Source of the DNA: Craspedostauros australis
Taxonomy: Eukaryota > Bacillariophyta > Bacillariophyceae > Mastogloiales > Achnanthaceae
Reading direction: 5' to 3'
DNA: 64,000 nt
Assembly (NCBI GenBank): GCA_026770025.1
Contig: JAMXDE010000033.1
Span: 558,001 to 622,000 of the forward strand
The notes beneath the pieces were generated by a model. It searched no databases. It was not told the origin of the DNA and saw only the letters and a list, made by a program, of their open reading frames with translations. Positions 1-10,189 of the stretch are shown here, piece after piece (within the stretch, counting starts at the first letter, position 1; the number at the start of each line of letters is the position of its first letter). Made by a program: the position numbers and the translations under genes.

Positions 1-1068
1 TCCTATGAGGATCTGGCTGGTGTCTGACTCCACAGATGCCGTCTCGACGGCTGTCTCGAGGTTGGCGTTGTCGAATGTGACTCCTGCCGCTCGTGGCCTC
101 ACAGACGGAGGTTTGGTCGCTGTCTGAGTGCCCGTTTCTGGACTGTCGCTGGTCCGGCTGTTGCCCGCTGGTTGGCGGGTTCGCGGCTGCGCTGGGGCTT
201 CTGGTGCTGGTTGCGTCTCGGGTTCGTCGTCACTCAGCAGGGCAAACCTGTTGATGTTGGTGCCGGCGATCGCTGCCTGGCCTGTGGGCGACGAAGACAT
301 CCTGGTGCGCTTGGTTGGTTTCGCTCCAAGTGATGGCGAGGGCGGTCCTTCGTTTGCGTCCATGCCGGCGGCGCGTGGCGTCGGGCGTTGGTCTGATGAT
401 GCTGTGTGGTTGGATGACTCTGAGAGCGCGTCTGCTGCCGGTGCTGTGCCAATGTCGTCGTTCGTGCCGAGCACCCGTTTGGCTGCCTCCCAGGCTCGAG
501 CTGGTCTGCTGCGCGAGCTGATGCGTCCGTCGCCATTGACCTTGAACACTTTCCTTGGGTCTGTGGATGCCAGCCGCATGATGGCCATTGACACCCGCCG
601 GCGTCGTGGGTCGTCGGACGGCAAGCTCATGGGCCCGTACTGAGTGTGTCTGCCATTGAGAACACGGCGGAAGAACATCTCCCACTCTTTGGCGGTTGGG
701 TTGGCTGCCGATGCCTCCGTCTCACTTCTGCCATACCACTTTGCTCTCGCACTCCACATCTGACCTGCCATGTAGTCGATGGAGTGAGGGCCGTTGGCCT
801 TCGTAAATGGCTCGATGTCATCACCGTACTTCCTCTCCGTGGTTTTCCACGTGCTTGTTCTTGGTCGGTATTCGAGTGTGTACTCATCTGGGGTTGGTGT
901 GCTCATTTCTGGCCCATTTGACTCCGCTCTTCTCCCTGTCACACAGCTACTATGAGGTGGTTCCTTGAGGGTTGTGAGTCCTTGCTGGTGAGTCTCGGTA
1001 TCGTCGCCATTACGGTCGGACGGCGCGCCATTTTCGAGCTCCATCATGGTCAAACCTTCGCTTGCCAT
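1..1068 (-). CDS. Second ORF of the left Copia-like element, cut by the window edge
   Basis: This frame is open from an ATG at 1066-1068 down to base 1, at least 356 codons, and runs off the window. It lies directly after the gag-like ORF on the same strand, so I read it as part of the same LTR retroelement. The visible part has a charged N-terminal region (EYTLEYRPRTSTWKTTERKY), a Trp-rich stretch, then a low-complexity Ser/Pro/Arg/Gln-rich segment. I see no aspartic protease, integrase or reverse transcriptase motif; these may lie beyond the edge. Treated as a fossil element; whether it is whole cannot be judged here. Confidence 0.5.
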   Translation of the reverse strand, partial: MASEGLTMMELENGAPSDRNGDDTETHQQGLTTLKEPPHSSCVTGRRAESNGPEMSTPTPDEYTLEYRPRTSTWKTTERKYGDDIEPFTKANGPHSIDYMAGQMWSARAKWYGRSETEASAANPTAKEWEMFFRRVLNGRHTQYGPMSLPSDDPRRRRVSMAIMRLASTDPRKVFKVNGDGRISSRSRPARAWEAAKRVLGTNDDIGTAPAADALSESSNHTASSDQRPTPRAAGMDANEGPPSPSLGAKPTKRTRMSSSPTGQAAIAGTNINRFALLSDDEPETQPAPEAPAQPRTRQPAGNSRTSDSPETGTQTATKPPSVRPRAAGVTFDNANLETAVETASVESDTSQILIG

Positions 1069-1104
1069 CGTGTTTGTCGTCGTGTTGTTTGCTGTCGCTT
1101 GGTA

Positions 1105-2922
1105 CTATTTTAGAGTTTTCTTGTTTGCTGTTTTGTTTGTCGGAATTCCGAAACTATCGTCTTCGTTGTCTCCGTCTGCGCCATCCTCGTCGGCGTCTTC
1201 GTCGTCTTCGCTCATGGCCTCCTCGACGTCGATGTCAATGGCCTCGTTGCCCATCTCAGCTCCGTCGCCGTATGGACCGATCAGGTCGTGCGCGTTGAAG
1301 CAGCATTCGTAGCTCACTTCGCGTCTTGGATCCACCTCGTGGATGATGGGCTCCTCGTTGAGCCACTCCAGGACGATCTCATCGTCCTGCGCTTCGTTGT
1401 CACTCCCGATGCACTCGAAGTTATCGAAGAAGGAGTCTTCGATGTAGTCGTCGGACACCAACATGCAGAGCGGCATGTCCTTTGCCGAGAGTACCATCTC
1501 GTGTCCGCTCTTGTCGTGTCCTTCCGTTGCTGTGTTGGCCTGTTCGTCGGCCTTCTTCTTCTCATTGAACTTCTTCTTTCGGCACTCCGCCTCGCGATGT
1601 CCGAAGATGCCACAGTAGTTGTACTTGCCCTTGAAGCCGCTTCCTTTGTTACGCTTTCCGTTCATTTTGTTGTTGTTGTTGTTGTTGTTTTTCTTGTTGT
1701 CCGATTTCTTGCGTTCTGGGCAATCGGCGGATCTGTGACCATACACACCACAGTTGTGGCAGGTCCCCTTGAAGTTACCGGTGCTTGTGAAGCCGGTGTC
1801 GTTGCTCTTCGTGTTGCTATCTTGGAAATCGTCGATGTACGCCTTTCCGCCTTGATGGGTGGCGTGTGCTGTGCGGAGTACTCCTCTGATCGCATTGATG
1901 GTAACCACTTCCGGATTAAACGTGAGTTGGTGTTGGAAGTTCACGATGTGGATTCTGTACTCGCTGCTCACCGTGCTGAGGATTTGCATGATCATCTCCT
2001 CGTCTGTGATCTCGTACTTGACATCGTGGAGACGCGATCGTAAACCTTCGAGTCGCGTGATGTAGATATCGGGGTCCGTGTCTCTCTTCATCTTTTCGTT
2101 GTTGAATTGACGCTTGAGTTTGATCTTCGTTGCTGCATTGGATGGACGGAACTTCTCCGCGAGAACGTTCCACGCTGCGTGTGGATCTCCTTTGGGGTAA
2201 TCGTCGGAGACGCATTGGTTGATGTACTGGATGGCCTGCTTGCCTTTTCCTTTCTCTGCATCCATCATGAGGATCAGATCGCTGAAGCAGTCACATCCCA
2301 GTTTGTAGATTTCCTCCATCGCTTCCTTGACATCGTTGGCGGCTGCCGCGATCTCACTCACTGTTGGAACCTTGGTCTTGCCCAACATCATGTCTCTCGT
2401 CTTCTGTGCACGAGCGTATGCTTTTGCTTGGGACTCCCATGCGCTGTAGTCTTCCTGTTCACCGCTGAACATCGGCGCCTTGATGCGTCGTTTGTTCATG
2501 TTGGCTGATGTTGCCATGTTGATTCGTTGTTTCGTTGTTGGTGCGCTCGTACCCTTGATTTCCGTTTGTTTCTGTGTTGTCACTTTTTCGAATTTCGCTT
2601 GTTGTTTCGCGGAGATTGTTTTCGTCACAAATTCTCCTCTTGGTGGTGTCTCACTTTTCCCACTCTGTTTGGCTGTGCAAATACTCTCCGTCACACCAGT
2701 CTCCTCTTGCTTGGTCGCCTTGAGAATCCTCTTCTCCTCGCGATGTAGTCTTGCAGACCGTTCTTCTTCGGTCTCGTCGATCGCGCTTGCGTCTGCGCTT
2801 GATAGGACAGTAGCCACGGCTGCTTCCTTCTCTTGTCGTGGTCGAGTCTCACTCGCACCTTCTTCTCGCTTGATAGCCGGATTGGACAGAGGGATGTCTC
2901 TCAATTCCTCTTCCTCGCTCAT
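1105..2922 (-). mobile_element. Gag-like ORF of a Copia-type LTR retroelement
   Basis: A 605-residue ORF with the layout of a Copia gag. It has a charged leader, then a UBN2-like helical region (about residues 150-360; motifs FSGEQEDYSAWE, AWNVLAEKF and YITRLEGLRSRL). Zinc-knuckle segments follow near residue 390, with a clear CHNCGVYGHRSADC, and near 440, separated by an Asn/Lys-rich linker. The tail is strongly acidic. The family is known for capsid-like assembly and RNA packaging in the element life cycle. The leader and 5' LTR should lie at higher coordinates, roughly 2923-3700, but I could not set their ends. Confidence 0.8.
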
Positions 2923-4172
2923 TCAGCCTGCTGCTCTTGAATGACGCTCGTCTTCCTTGCACGATCCGATCCGCGGGCTCGCCCTGATCTATCGTTTATA
3001 AACGTGTTGGCAAGTTCCGCTCACGGTAACCTACAATCGTGGAAGATGGTGTTGGTTGATAGTCGTTCGTTTGCTATTTCATTAGTTGGCTACTCCGATA
3101 CTCTCGGTGTACGCCCGTTCTCTTGCCCGATGCTCTCGGTGCTTCAATCTGTTTTGTAGATTCGGTCTCTGACTATGAGTCGGTGCGCGAGATGCTCTCT
3201 CGCTCCTCTCTGTATTCTCTCTCTCTCTCTTTCTCTCAACACCGTGTGCTCATGCTACACAATACTCCGTGTTCGATGCGTATTCCGCATTCGACAGTCT
3301 GTTCGTTCAGTACTGGCTCCTACTTCATGAGTACTTACCATTTGAAGTTCACCTTCTGTATCCATGATGCTGATGCCCTTCGGTCATCGGATCTTCGCCT
3401 CCTGCTCTGACTTGGAGACAGATGTCGACATGGTGACATGATGACATCCTGTTGACGTCAGTAGGCGTCCTTCTGCTCTCCAGATGTCACGTTCCATTGG
3501 TGATGCAGTGGTCTGTCAGATGATATCGTCATCTGAGGTTTAGTTGGGAAGTACCTCGAGATTCTCTTGGTACCATTGATGGATGGACGGACGATCTTCC
3601 AATTCTCTCAGAAATCGTCATTTGCAAATTTCCTCCAGAAATCTTGCCCCTTTTCGTGTGTTCCATTTCCCCTGTAATTCTGACGAATCACAGTATACTA
3701 TCGATACGAATGTAGTTATACCGTCCAAGTGCGTATGAGAGAATAACGGGTGAACGATGCACATATACACGTACATCTTGACATATACTCACATGTACAT
3801 CTCGACACATGAGCAAGCAATTGTGAAAGGAGAATGGGCAAGAACGTGCCAATACTGTGCATTTCTGGGCGCAAATGCGAAACTTTCTGGCAAGGAGGGA
3901 ACCAAACCTAAACGAGTTACCAGGATGTGTAGCTTCTGTAGAGTCTATATCTGTAGCGAACATTGGGATATATACCATGGAAAGACGTGAAACAGACACA
4001 AACAAAAAAGCAGTAGTTTCCAACGATAACACTAGTTGTAAGGGGTACATACTTAGTTTTCACGTAGGCCCTGGTAGGGCAAATGCGTTCAAAAAACAAC
4101 TAGTGTCATTATATCGCCCATAATATAGGCTTTAAGCTTGGGTCGTTAAGGGATAGGAGTTATATGTCGAAA
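2923..4172. other. Non-coding flank of the left retroelement
   Basis: No convincing gene. The part next to gag should hold the element's leader and 5' LTR. A TG start near 3005 and a CA end near 3241 are possible LTR borders but have no second copy in the window to test them. A pyrimidine-rich CT run sits at about 3219-3237. Beyond about 3700 the sequence is AT-richer and I see nothing in it. Confidence 0.4.
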
Positions 4173-4285
4173 CAGTACTTTCACCTAGTCCTGAGTACTT
4201 TCGTCGAGTTTTGAGTACTTTCACCTAGTACTGAGTACTTTCACCTAGTACTGAGTACTTTCGTCGAGTCTGGAGTACTTTCACC
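4173..4285. repeat. 20-bp tandem repeat, about 5.6 copies
   Basis: Five full units and a partial one repeat with a period of exactly 20 bp. Each begins GAGTACTTTC, which contains the AGTACT palindrome. The second half alternates between two versions, ACCTAGTACT-like and GTCGAGT-like. It stands alone in non-coding sequence about 0.5 kb beyond the 3' end of the membrane protein gene at 4804-6048. Confidence 0.9.
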
Positions 4286-4803
4286 TTTTTTGAACCAGGA
4301 TTTGTCTTGATTTGAATCTATAGACGTTAAATGACGTTAAAACAAAAGCAGACAAGTATTCGGCTTAGTCAAACAGGCAATCCGAACAGGACAATTGGCG
4401 GAGAAGTCGTGTCGACCCATGACTCAGCCTGGTCGTGTTTCGTCGGTTTTCCCGTGTCTTCCAGGATAATCACCTTTGTAAGTTGTCATGAATCAATTGA
4501 GCGTGATAGTCCATCCGGGACTTGTCAGACATTTCCGATGTTGGCAGGTCACAAGGAACAACGAGCTATAGCCTCCACCACGTTGAAGAACATTGGTAAA
4601 CATCAAATCACGACAAGAAGACAACATCTGTCATGACAGACGCAGTTCCGCCCCTGCGAAAGCCACGGATCTATTCGACAACATGGGTGGAAACAGTTGG
4701 AGCTGGACGTTGAAACTGTCTGCTGCTGTTGTTGTCACTCGAGAACTATTCTTGTGTGTTAGTTGTACACTCTCTGGCTCGAATTTGCTTTGCTTTGTGG
4801 TGC

Positions 4804-6048
4804 CTATGCCAACTTTTTGCTATTGCCTTGGCATGAGTACATCACCACCTCAGGCTGCTGCTGCTGGCTCTTGATATCATTGGCGTTGATATTGTTCGAG
4901 CTTGCGGCCTTGGTCGGTGCTGCCTTCTCGGCTGATTTCAAGGCTTGCGATCGGTCCTCCTTTGGCATGAAGGGGGTGCAGATGAGGTAGATCAGGTAGA
5001 GGAAGAAGATCATCATGTAGTTCGCCAGCGGGATGCGAACGATCTCGTGCATCTTCTTCATGCGGTCCATGTACTGGTAGGTGCCGACGACGGTGATAGC
5101 GAAGGCTGTCGTGGACAGCCGGGTGGCCCTGTCGGAAAGACCCAGGCCGTAGATCTGGGTGAGGAAGAAGATGCCCGAGAAGCCAAATCCGAACATCTGC
5201 CACTTGTTGGTTCCGTTACCATATGCGGTGACGACACCGTGCGGGATTACGCACATCTCGAGGAAGAGCTTCCAGCCGCGGTTCAAGTGCGCACGGTGGA
5301 ACATGAGCACGGACTGGCTGAGCAGCAGGAACATGTACCAGAATCCGTAGAGGTGGCCCGGAGTCGCTGCCATGGGGTGGTACCAGAAGGTGTAGATCAG
5401 ACTCCACGAGAAGAAGTAGGAATGGTAGTTCTTGACGATGCTGAGGAACCGCTGGGGGAATGACATCTTGTATCCGAAGATGAGCCCACGCCAGGGCGAT
5501 TCCATGAGGATGATGACCTGCAGCATCATGGCGACGGACGCGATGGACGTGATCTCTGGCACGTCCTGCGCCAGGCCGTCGTAGAAGTAGCGCGTCTGCA
5601 GCCAGTGGGTGACGAAGCCAAACATGTGGATGCCGATCATGGCCCAATTGAACCAGCGCATTTGGGAGGAGTACTGCTTCGGCCTGTTCTGGCGCATGTA
5701 GGCGATGAGCAACCATGTGGCGGTCTGATGGATGGCGTATCCCGTCCAGGCCGTGGCGAACGACCACTGGGTGGGCTGCTGCAGCCTCCACGGGTACTGG
5801 AAGGCTCTGGTGTGGCCGATGATCGGGTAGGATTCCAGATGCGATGCCGTCAGCGCGATGATGGCGGTGAGGCTGCAGGACATCGTCATGATCTTTGCGT
5901 ACAGTGGAAAGAGTGACGATGATCGAGGCTTGGAGGGTATCATCGTTGGTGCGGATGCCGCTGTTGGTGATGATGTTGGTGGTGGTGATGTTGGAGTCGA
6001 TGCTGCCGATGATGGCACTGTCGAGACTGTCGTCATGGTGATGGTCAT
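4804..6048 (-). CDS. Multipass membrane protein of unknown function (about 10 TM segments)
   Basis: A single-exon gene of 414 residues. The ATG at 6048 is the first in frame after an upstream stop. The N-terminal 45 residues are Ser/Thr/Pro-rich and probably cytosolic. About ten hydrophobic segments follow, from near residue 46 to 370, then a Lys/Gln/Asn-rich tail. Histidines sit in or beside several helices (AIHQTATW, GIHMFGFVTHW, FWYHPM, MFHRAHLNR, IPHGVV). This could mean heme or metal binding, but that is inference. The segment FWYHPMAATPGHLYGFWYMF and the FGFGFSGIFF motif look like a conserved family that I cannot name. No signal peptide is evident. The gene stands alone, with 1.9 kb and 2.3 kb of non-coding sequence on either side. 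Confidence 0.8.
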   Translation of the reverse strand: MTITMTTVSTVPSSAASTPTSPPPTSSPTAASAPTMIPSKPRSSSLFPLYAKIMTMSCSLTAIIALTASHLESYPIIGHTRAFQYPWRLQQPTQWSFATAWTGYAIHQTATWLLIAYMRQNRPKQYSSQMRWFNWAMIGIHMFGFVTHWLQTRYFYDGLAQDVPEITSIASVAMMLQVIILMESPWRGLIFGYKMSFPQRFLSIVKNYHSYFFSWSLIYTFWYHPMAATPGHLYGFWYMFLLLSQSVLMFHRAHLNRGWKLFLEMCVIPHGVVTAYGNGTNKWQMFGFGFSGIFFLTQIYGLGLSDRATRLSTTAFAITVVGTYQYMDRMKKMHEIVRIPLANYMMIFFLYLIYLICTPFMPKEDRSQALKSAEKAAPTKAASSNNINANDIKSQQQQPEVVMYSCQGNSKKLA

Positions 6049-7344
6049 GGTGTTGATGCTCGTCTGCGTGCTTGTGTAGTATGCTGGAGGTTGTTGGACG
6101 GTGTTTCAGGATGCTTTTTGTGAAGAGGATGACGATGAGTGATGAAGAATGTAAAGTGAAGTTGAGGTTTGATGATTTTTATGTTTTGATGTTGTGGTGA
6201 ATCGATTTTGTGTCTGCATCATCTCCATCCAACAGTCTCAGTGGCATCACCTTTGAGTGCACGTGTTGGCTCCAGGCGGCAGAATTCCCGCCAAGAGACT
6301 GTGGTGAGACATGGACGAGCTTTGTAATCGTAGTCAACATAACCTCGTGTCTCGGGCCTTTTTCGCCCTGCGCCGACTTCTCTCTTCTACTCTGTATCTC
6401 AACCATGGGTTGAAACACCACTTCAGCAAGAAGAGGCTTCCCAAGGCAAGCTGGTTGACGGAGGATTAGCACAGACAGGAGTATTGGCATCAGAACCAAT
6501 ACTGGTCAACAGGGAAGCCGAAGAAGAAGATGAGAATGTCGTGGCGGGATGCGGAACGGATTGCGGTATGATCGTACCTCCATGTATGTCGCCATGCACG
6601 AAGCTCGCACGCTCCGCGCTCTTGTCTGGCTTTCGCGTTTGTGTGATGCGGTTATCGTGCGAAGAGTATCTCCGTCGTCACAATTTGTAATCATGGTGGG
6701 AGATTTGCACAAAGAAGAGTACAAGGAAAATGGAATTCTTCCTCGCACAGCCGCCTTCGAGTGCATAGCATGGGTCGTATCCAATCGATGTCGCCGTCTG
6801 GAGTGTTCTCGCATGACCGGTGACATTCAAAAGCGATCGTGGTCCAATTGCATGTCACACACAATCACCAATGTCCAACACACATCTCGCAATGGCAGCA
6901 CGTCGCCAAGCAGGAAAGTTGCCGCAAGGCTCCAGATTTATGGTTGGTATCATGTCGCGTCAACACGCGCACCGGATGAATGACAAAAATATGCGCGAAG
7001 TCTGGATTCGAATGTGGACGGTCGTTCTGGACGGTCGTTCTGGACGGTCGACATCCCATTCGATGCTTGACCGTGACAAGAGTCGGTTATGAAAGGGTGT
7101 CCGGCTTGTACTCTCCACAAGCAACTGGCAACCAAACTCTCATGAACATTGTGCCCTGTAACAATGGATCTGAAGATACAAGACAAGCAAAAGAAGAAGG
7201 AGAGGAGCGAGGTGGTTGTAACCGAGTCGCCAAAGACCATCGAACGATGTTGTGGAGTACGTTGCACACATCCAAGGAAGACGATGGGCAACGTTCAGTT
7301 TGAAAAAAGGAATACCGAGTCGACGCCTCTGACAGCCAAAAGTG
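6049..7344. other. Intergenic region with a short 13-bp triplicate
   Basis: No convincing coding sequence on either strand. Short overlapping ORFs lack any domain or codon pattern. A 13-bp unit, TGGACGGTCGTTC, is repeated almost three times at 7015-7050. The first few hundred bases should hold the promoter of the membrane protein gene that ends at 6048. Confidence 0.5.
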
Positions 7345-7416
7345 TTCTCCTGCCCGGATTCGAACCGAGGATGTGACATTCAGAGTGTCAAGTGATAACC
7401 ACTTCACTACAGGAGA
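7345..7416 (-). tRNA. trnQ-CUG: tRNA-Gln (anticodon CUG)
   Basis: A full cloverleaf folds on the minus strand. The acceptor stem is TCTCCTG with CAGGAGA. The D arm is GTGA/TCAC with a GGTTA loop. The anticodon stem is TGACA/TGTCA around the loop CTCTGAA, giving anticodon CTG, which reads the Gln codon CAG. The T arm is CTCGG-TTCGAAT-CCGGG and the discriminator base is A. There is no intron and CCA is not encoded. A TTTT run at 7337-7340, just downstream, suits a Pol III terminator. The T-loop and D-arm give the internal B and A boxes. Confidence 0.95.
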
Positions 7417-8348
7417 TGATGGAACAGATGTTGTTGTTCTGGTTGAATTTCGTGTCGAAGCCAGGATTTCTTTACTTTAAACTTCTGTGTAGAATCGCGG
7501 AATTTCTTGGCGCCATCTTTCCGGGACTTCGCCTCCTTCCAGCCCCATACTACCCAACAGACACGCTCGTAAAACGGCGAACAAGGGGTTGCCATGTGGA
7601 CATTCATGTCGACTATTGCGACACAGAGGCGGAGGTAGTCGCTTCCCCTGGATGCAATGACCCAACAACATCCACCATCTGATTATTCTTTGTGCCGAAA
7701 CAACCGCTTCGCGAGGTTTCATGCGTGTGGCAAGTTGGTGTCATGTCGATGGCCCGTTCTTGCACAGGATGTACCATTGTGTCCACTGCGAGATGGGAAA
7801 CCTGATTGCGGCGATACTATTATGACACAAACTTGGGAGACATCTCATTCCCAAAGCAAAGGTTGATTCGCAGGTGAGGACCGAGACGGAGACGGCAATG
7901 GCGAGAAGTGCGATGTGACAGTCGATGCCCTCACTCCGCCGAGAGTGCGCAGCCTCACATTCCTGTCTGTGTGAACGACACAATCATTCGCCGATCGCCG
8001 GAGTTCAAATGGAATCGAAATCCCGCACATCTCTACACTGTGCTGACACTCTGAACCTCTCTGCACTTCTGATCTCTCTCCTCTCCAGCAGAACAATCAT
8101 CATACTATCATAGAATACCATTTCAACACTGCTTCCGATGATACAATAGATTGCGACGCTCACATCAAGCAAGGAACAGCGCACAACAACAGAACGCAGA
8201 GCGAGATCGTGGTTACGAGGATTGTTCGAACTACTCCTTTGCCACAGACTACCAACGCCACACAACAGCAGGAAGCCCTCGATTCGCGCTCGCGCTCCTA
8301 CTTCTCAACTGTGCTGCTGTACCTACCTTCCAAACGTGACACCAAGCC
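7417..8348. other. Intergenic region upstream of the first MATH-BTB gene
   Basis: I see no gene. The last 200 bp should contain the promoter and 5' UTR of the gene starting at 8349. Unlike the other paralogs, this gene does not carry the duplicated promoter block (no GAAC-TT-GTTC motif and no CACGATCGTG palindrome). Confidence 0.45.
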
Positions 8349-9728
8349 ATGTCAAAACGCCAACACTGGGATCCGCAGCTGGCTGCACCGTCTCCCCAAC
8401 GTGTCAGGAGCTCTGCGAATGCGGTCACGCCGTCTCCCCCACGTGCCAGGAGCTCTGCGAATGCGGTCGCGGTGTATTCTCAGCGTGCCAGGAGATCTGA
8501 GAATGTGGGACCCACGAGAGTTGCGAAGGCAGTGCAGACCGTGCATGTCGGCAAACCGCCATTTGCTTGGGGCGATCCCAACAGCCGCGCCAGGGATGGC
8601 GGAGGCACGGTCAACATCAACTTCCACCAGCTTCACGCCATCGATTTCACGAGGGTTGAATCTAAAACGTCCCCTTCGTTCGAATGCGGCGGTGTTCGGT
8701 GGAGGGTAGAGCTGGACTTTCGGGGAGTTCGACGAGGTGGCTCGGCGACAGCTCCTGATGTTGGGATCGCCATCAAGATGGATAGCGGTGAATTGTGTCG
8801 TGGTGACGAGTACTCCGTCATGTACACAGTCACCATTCCAAAGCTTGGGTACTGCAGAACATCCAGCGAGAGAGCAACCCGCCCAGGCACCGACTGCCGG
8901 CGGCTCTGGCCAAAGTGTTTCAACTCAAAGGACATGGTCAACCGTGGAATCCAGAATGGCACCCTTCATATACAGGTGAAGTTCGACCGTCTCGTCCGCA
9001 AGCACCACCGCTGGACTCCGACCCTTGCTTTCAACCGAGAGAAGCTCAAGATGCTGCGGGCCGAACGTCAGGTGGATGTGACATTCGTCGTCGGTCAACC
9101 CCACGACCAAACACGCATCCGAGCCAATTCGGCGCTTGTACTGTTGGGCGCACCAGGGCTGCAAGCGATCATCGATCTGGCACCTGTCTCATCCGATGGC
9201 AGAAGACGCGTCGCGCTCCCGATGGTCGATCCTGAGGACTTCCGAGACATGCTTCGCTTCGTCTACGCTGATGACACGTCTTTCCTCGCGGATAAGACGA
9301 GCCAAACTGATATGCTGGATCAATTGAGTGTGGCCGTTGCCTTCGGTTGTTGGAAACTCAAGGTCTTGTTGGAGATCAAGCTCGCAACGAACCACCTCCA
9401 CGTGAACTCGTGCGTTGACCTTCTCTTGTTTGCGGATGAGCACAGCTGCTCCATATTGAAGGAAGAATGCATCAAGGTGGTCGGAAAGAACTTGAGCGAA
9501 GTGTTCCGGCGTGGCCGTGCCGGCGACCTGATCCAAGCGGTGGGCTTGATGGAGGAGATCCACCAGTGTGCAAGTGGCCGTGTGGAGTGTCAAGCAGATG
9601 GTGACAAGTTTGATGGGATGCGGATCGATGAGCTGTACGAATGGTTGGAGAGGAGGAACGACGTGGTGCTGGATCGGGACATGGACCGGACGTCTCTTCT
9701 GGCGAACATCCGATCGCTGGTGGCATAA
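8349..9728 (+). CDS. MATH-BTB protein, divergent copy 1
   Basis: 459 residues in one exon. After a basic, repeat-bearing N-terminus (about residues 1-75) comes a MATH domain (about 85-215; NFHQLHAIDFTRVE and PSFECGGVRWRVELDF). Then a BTB/POZ domain follows (about 235-345; VDVTFVVGQPHDQTRIRANS to FRDMLRFVYADD), a BACK-like helical stretch, and a conserved C-terminal tail beginning MRIDELYEWLERRND. MATH-BTB proteins of the SPOP type bind substrates with MATH and CUL3 with BTB, so this is a likely ubiquitin-ligase adaptor. It is one of two divergent members of the seven-gene family, the other being the gene at 24598-26032. Both start MSKR instead of MSQ. Confidence 0.88.
   Translation: MSKRQHWDPQLAAPSPQRVRSSANAVTPSPPRARSSANAVAVYSQRARRSENVGPTRVAKAVQTVHVGKPPFAWGDPNSRARDGGGTVNINFHQLHAIDFTRVESKTSPSFECGGVRWRVELDFRGVRRGGSATAPDVGIAIKMDSGELCRGDEYSVMYTVTIPKLGYCRTSSERATRPGTDCRRLWPKCFNSKDMVNRGIQNGTLHIQVKFDRLVRKHHRWTPTLAFNREKLKMLRAERQVDVTFVVGQPHDQTRIRANSALVLLGAPGLQAIIDLAPVSSDGRRRVALPMVDPEDFRDMLRFVYADDTSFLADKTSQTDMLDQLSVAVAFGCWKLKVLLEIKLATNHLHVNSCVDLLLFADEHSCSILKEECIKVVGKNLSEVFRRGRAGDLIQAVGLMEEIHQCASGRVECQADGDKFDGMRIDELYEWLERRNDVVLDRDMDRTSLLANIRSLVA
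8388..8513 (+). repeat. 42-bp in-frame repeat, three copies
   Basis: Three adjacent 42-bp units at 8388-8429, 8430-8471 and 8472-8513 encode PSPQRVRSSANAVT and two variants of it. They make the N-terminal linker of the MATH-BTB gene longer than in its paralogs. The first two units are closest; the third has diverged more. Recent in-frame tandem duplication is the simplest reading. Confidence 0.85.
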
Positions 9729-10189
9729 TGAATACAGCAATGGATCAAAGGGGTCAGATGCGGCAGTGACACGTGATGAAGAAGTATGCGAGCAAATGGC
9801 GCCATGCATGAAGACGCGTCACTACCCCGCGCATAAAGCAGCGCATAACAAACAACCTTGATATATGCATGTCTCTGCGCATACTGAACTGATGCTCTCG
9901 GTGCTTCCGTCGCTGTTCACTCATTTGGAGACGAGATCACGTGGGTTCAGCACCAGATCCATCCGAGACCCTCCAATACATGAGGGTTCAGACGCTGTGA
10001 TGCTCGTCAGCCTGGGGGTGTGCCATACTTCGACGCAGGTGCCAACTCTTCTATGGTTGTAGCTGGTCTTCAATACCAAGATCAGAGAACAACGCAAGCT
10101 CGTAGAGCTACGCGCATGATAGATGCAGAACGGGGTGCAGACGAATAGGGAACAAGCAGTGCACGAAGAGCGTGCGGGAAGTTTGATTT
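9729..10189. other. Spacer after MATH-BTB copy 1
   Basis: This stretch does not match the 3' block found after most other paralogs and holds no convincing gene. It ends where the duplicated promoter block of the next gene begins. Confidence 0.5.

Noticed and set aside
1288-2043. Plus-strand ORF with hydrophobic runs opposite the gag-like ORF
   Set aside because: Val/Leu runs come from the reverse of the Asn/Lys/Asp-rich gag codons; not a membrane protein.
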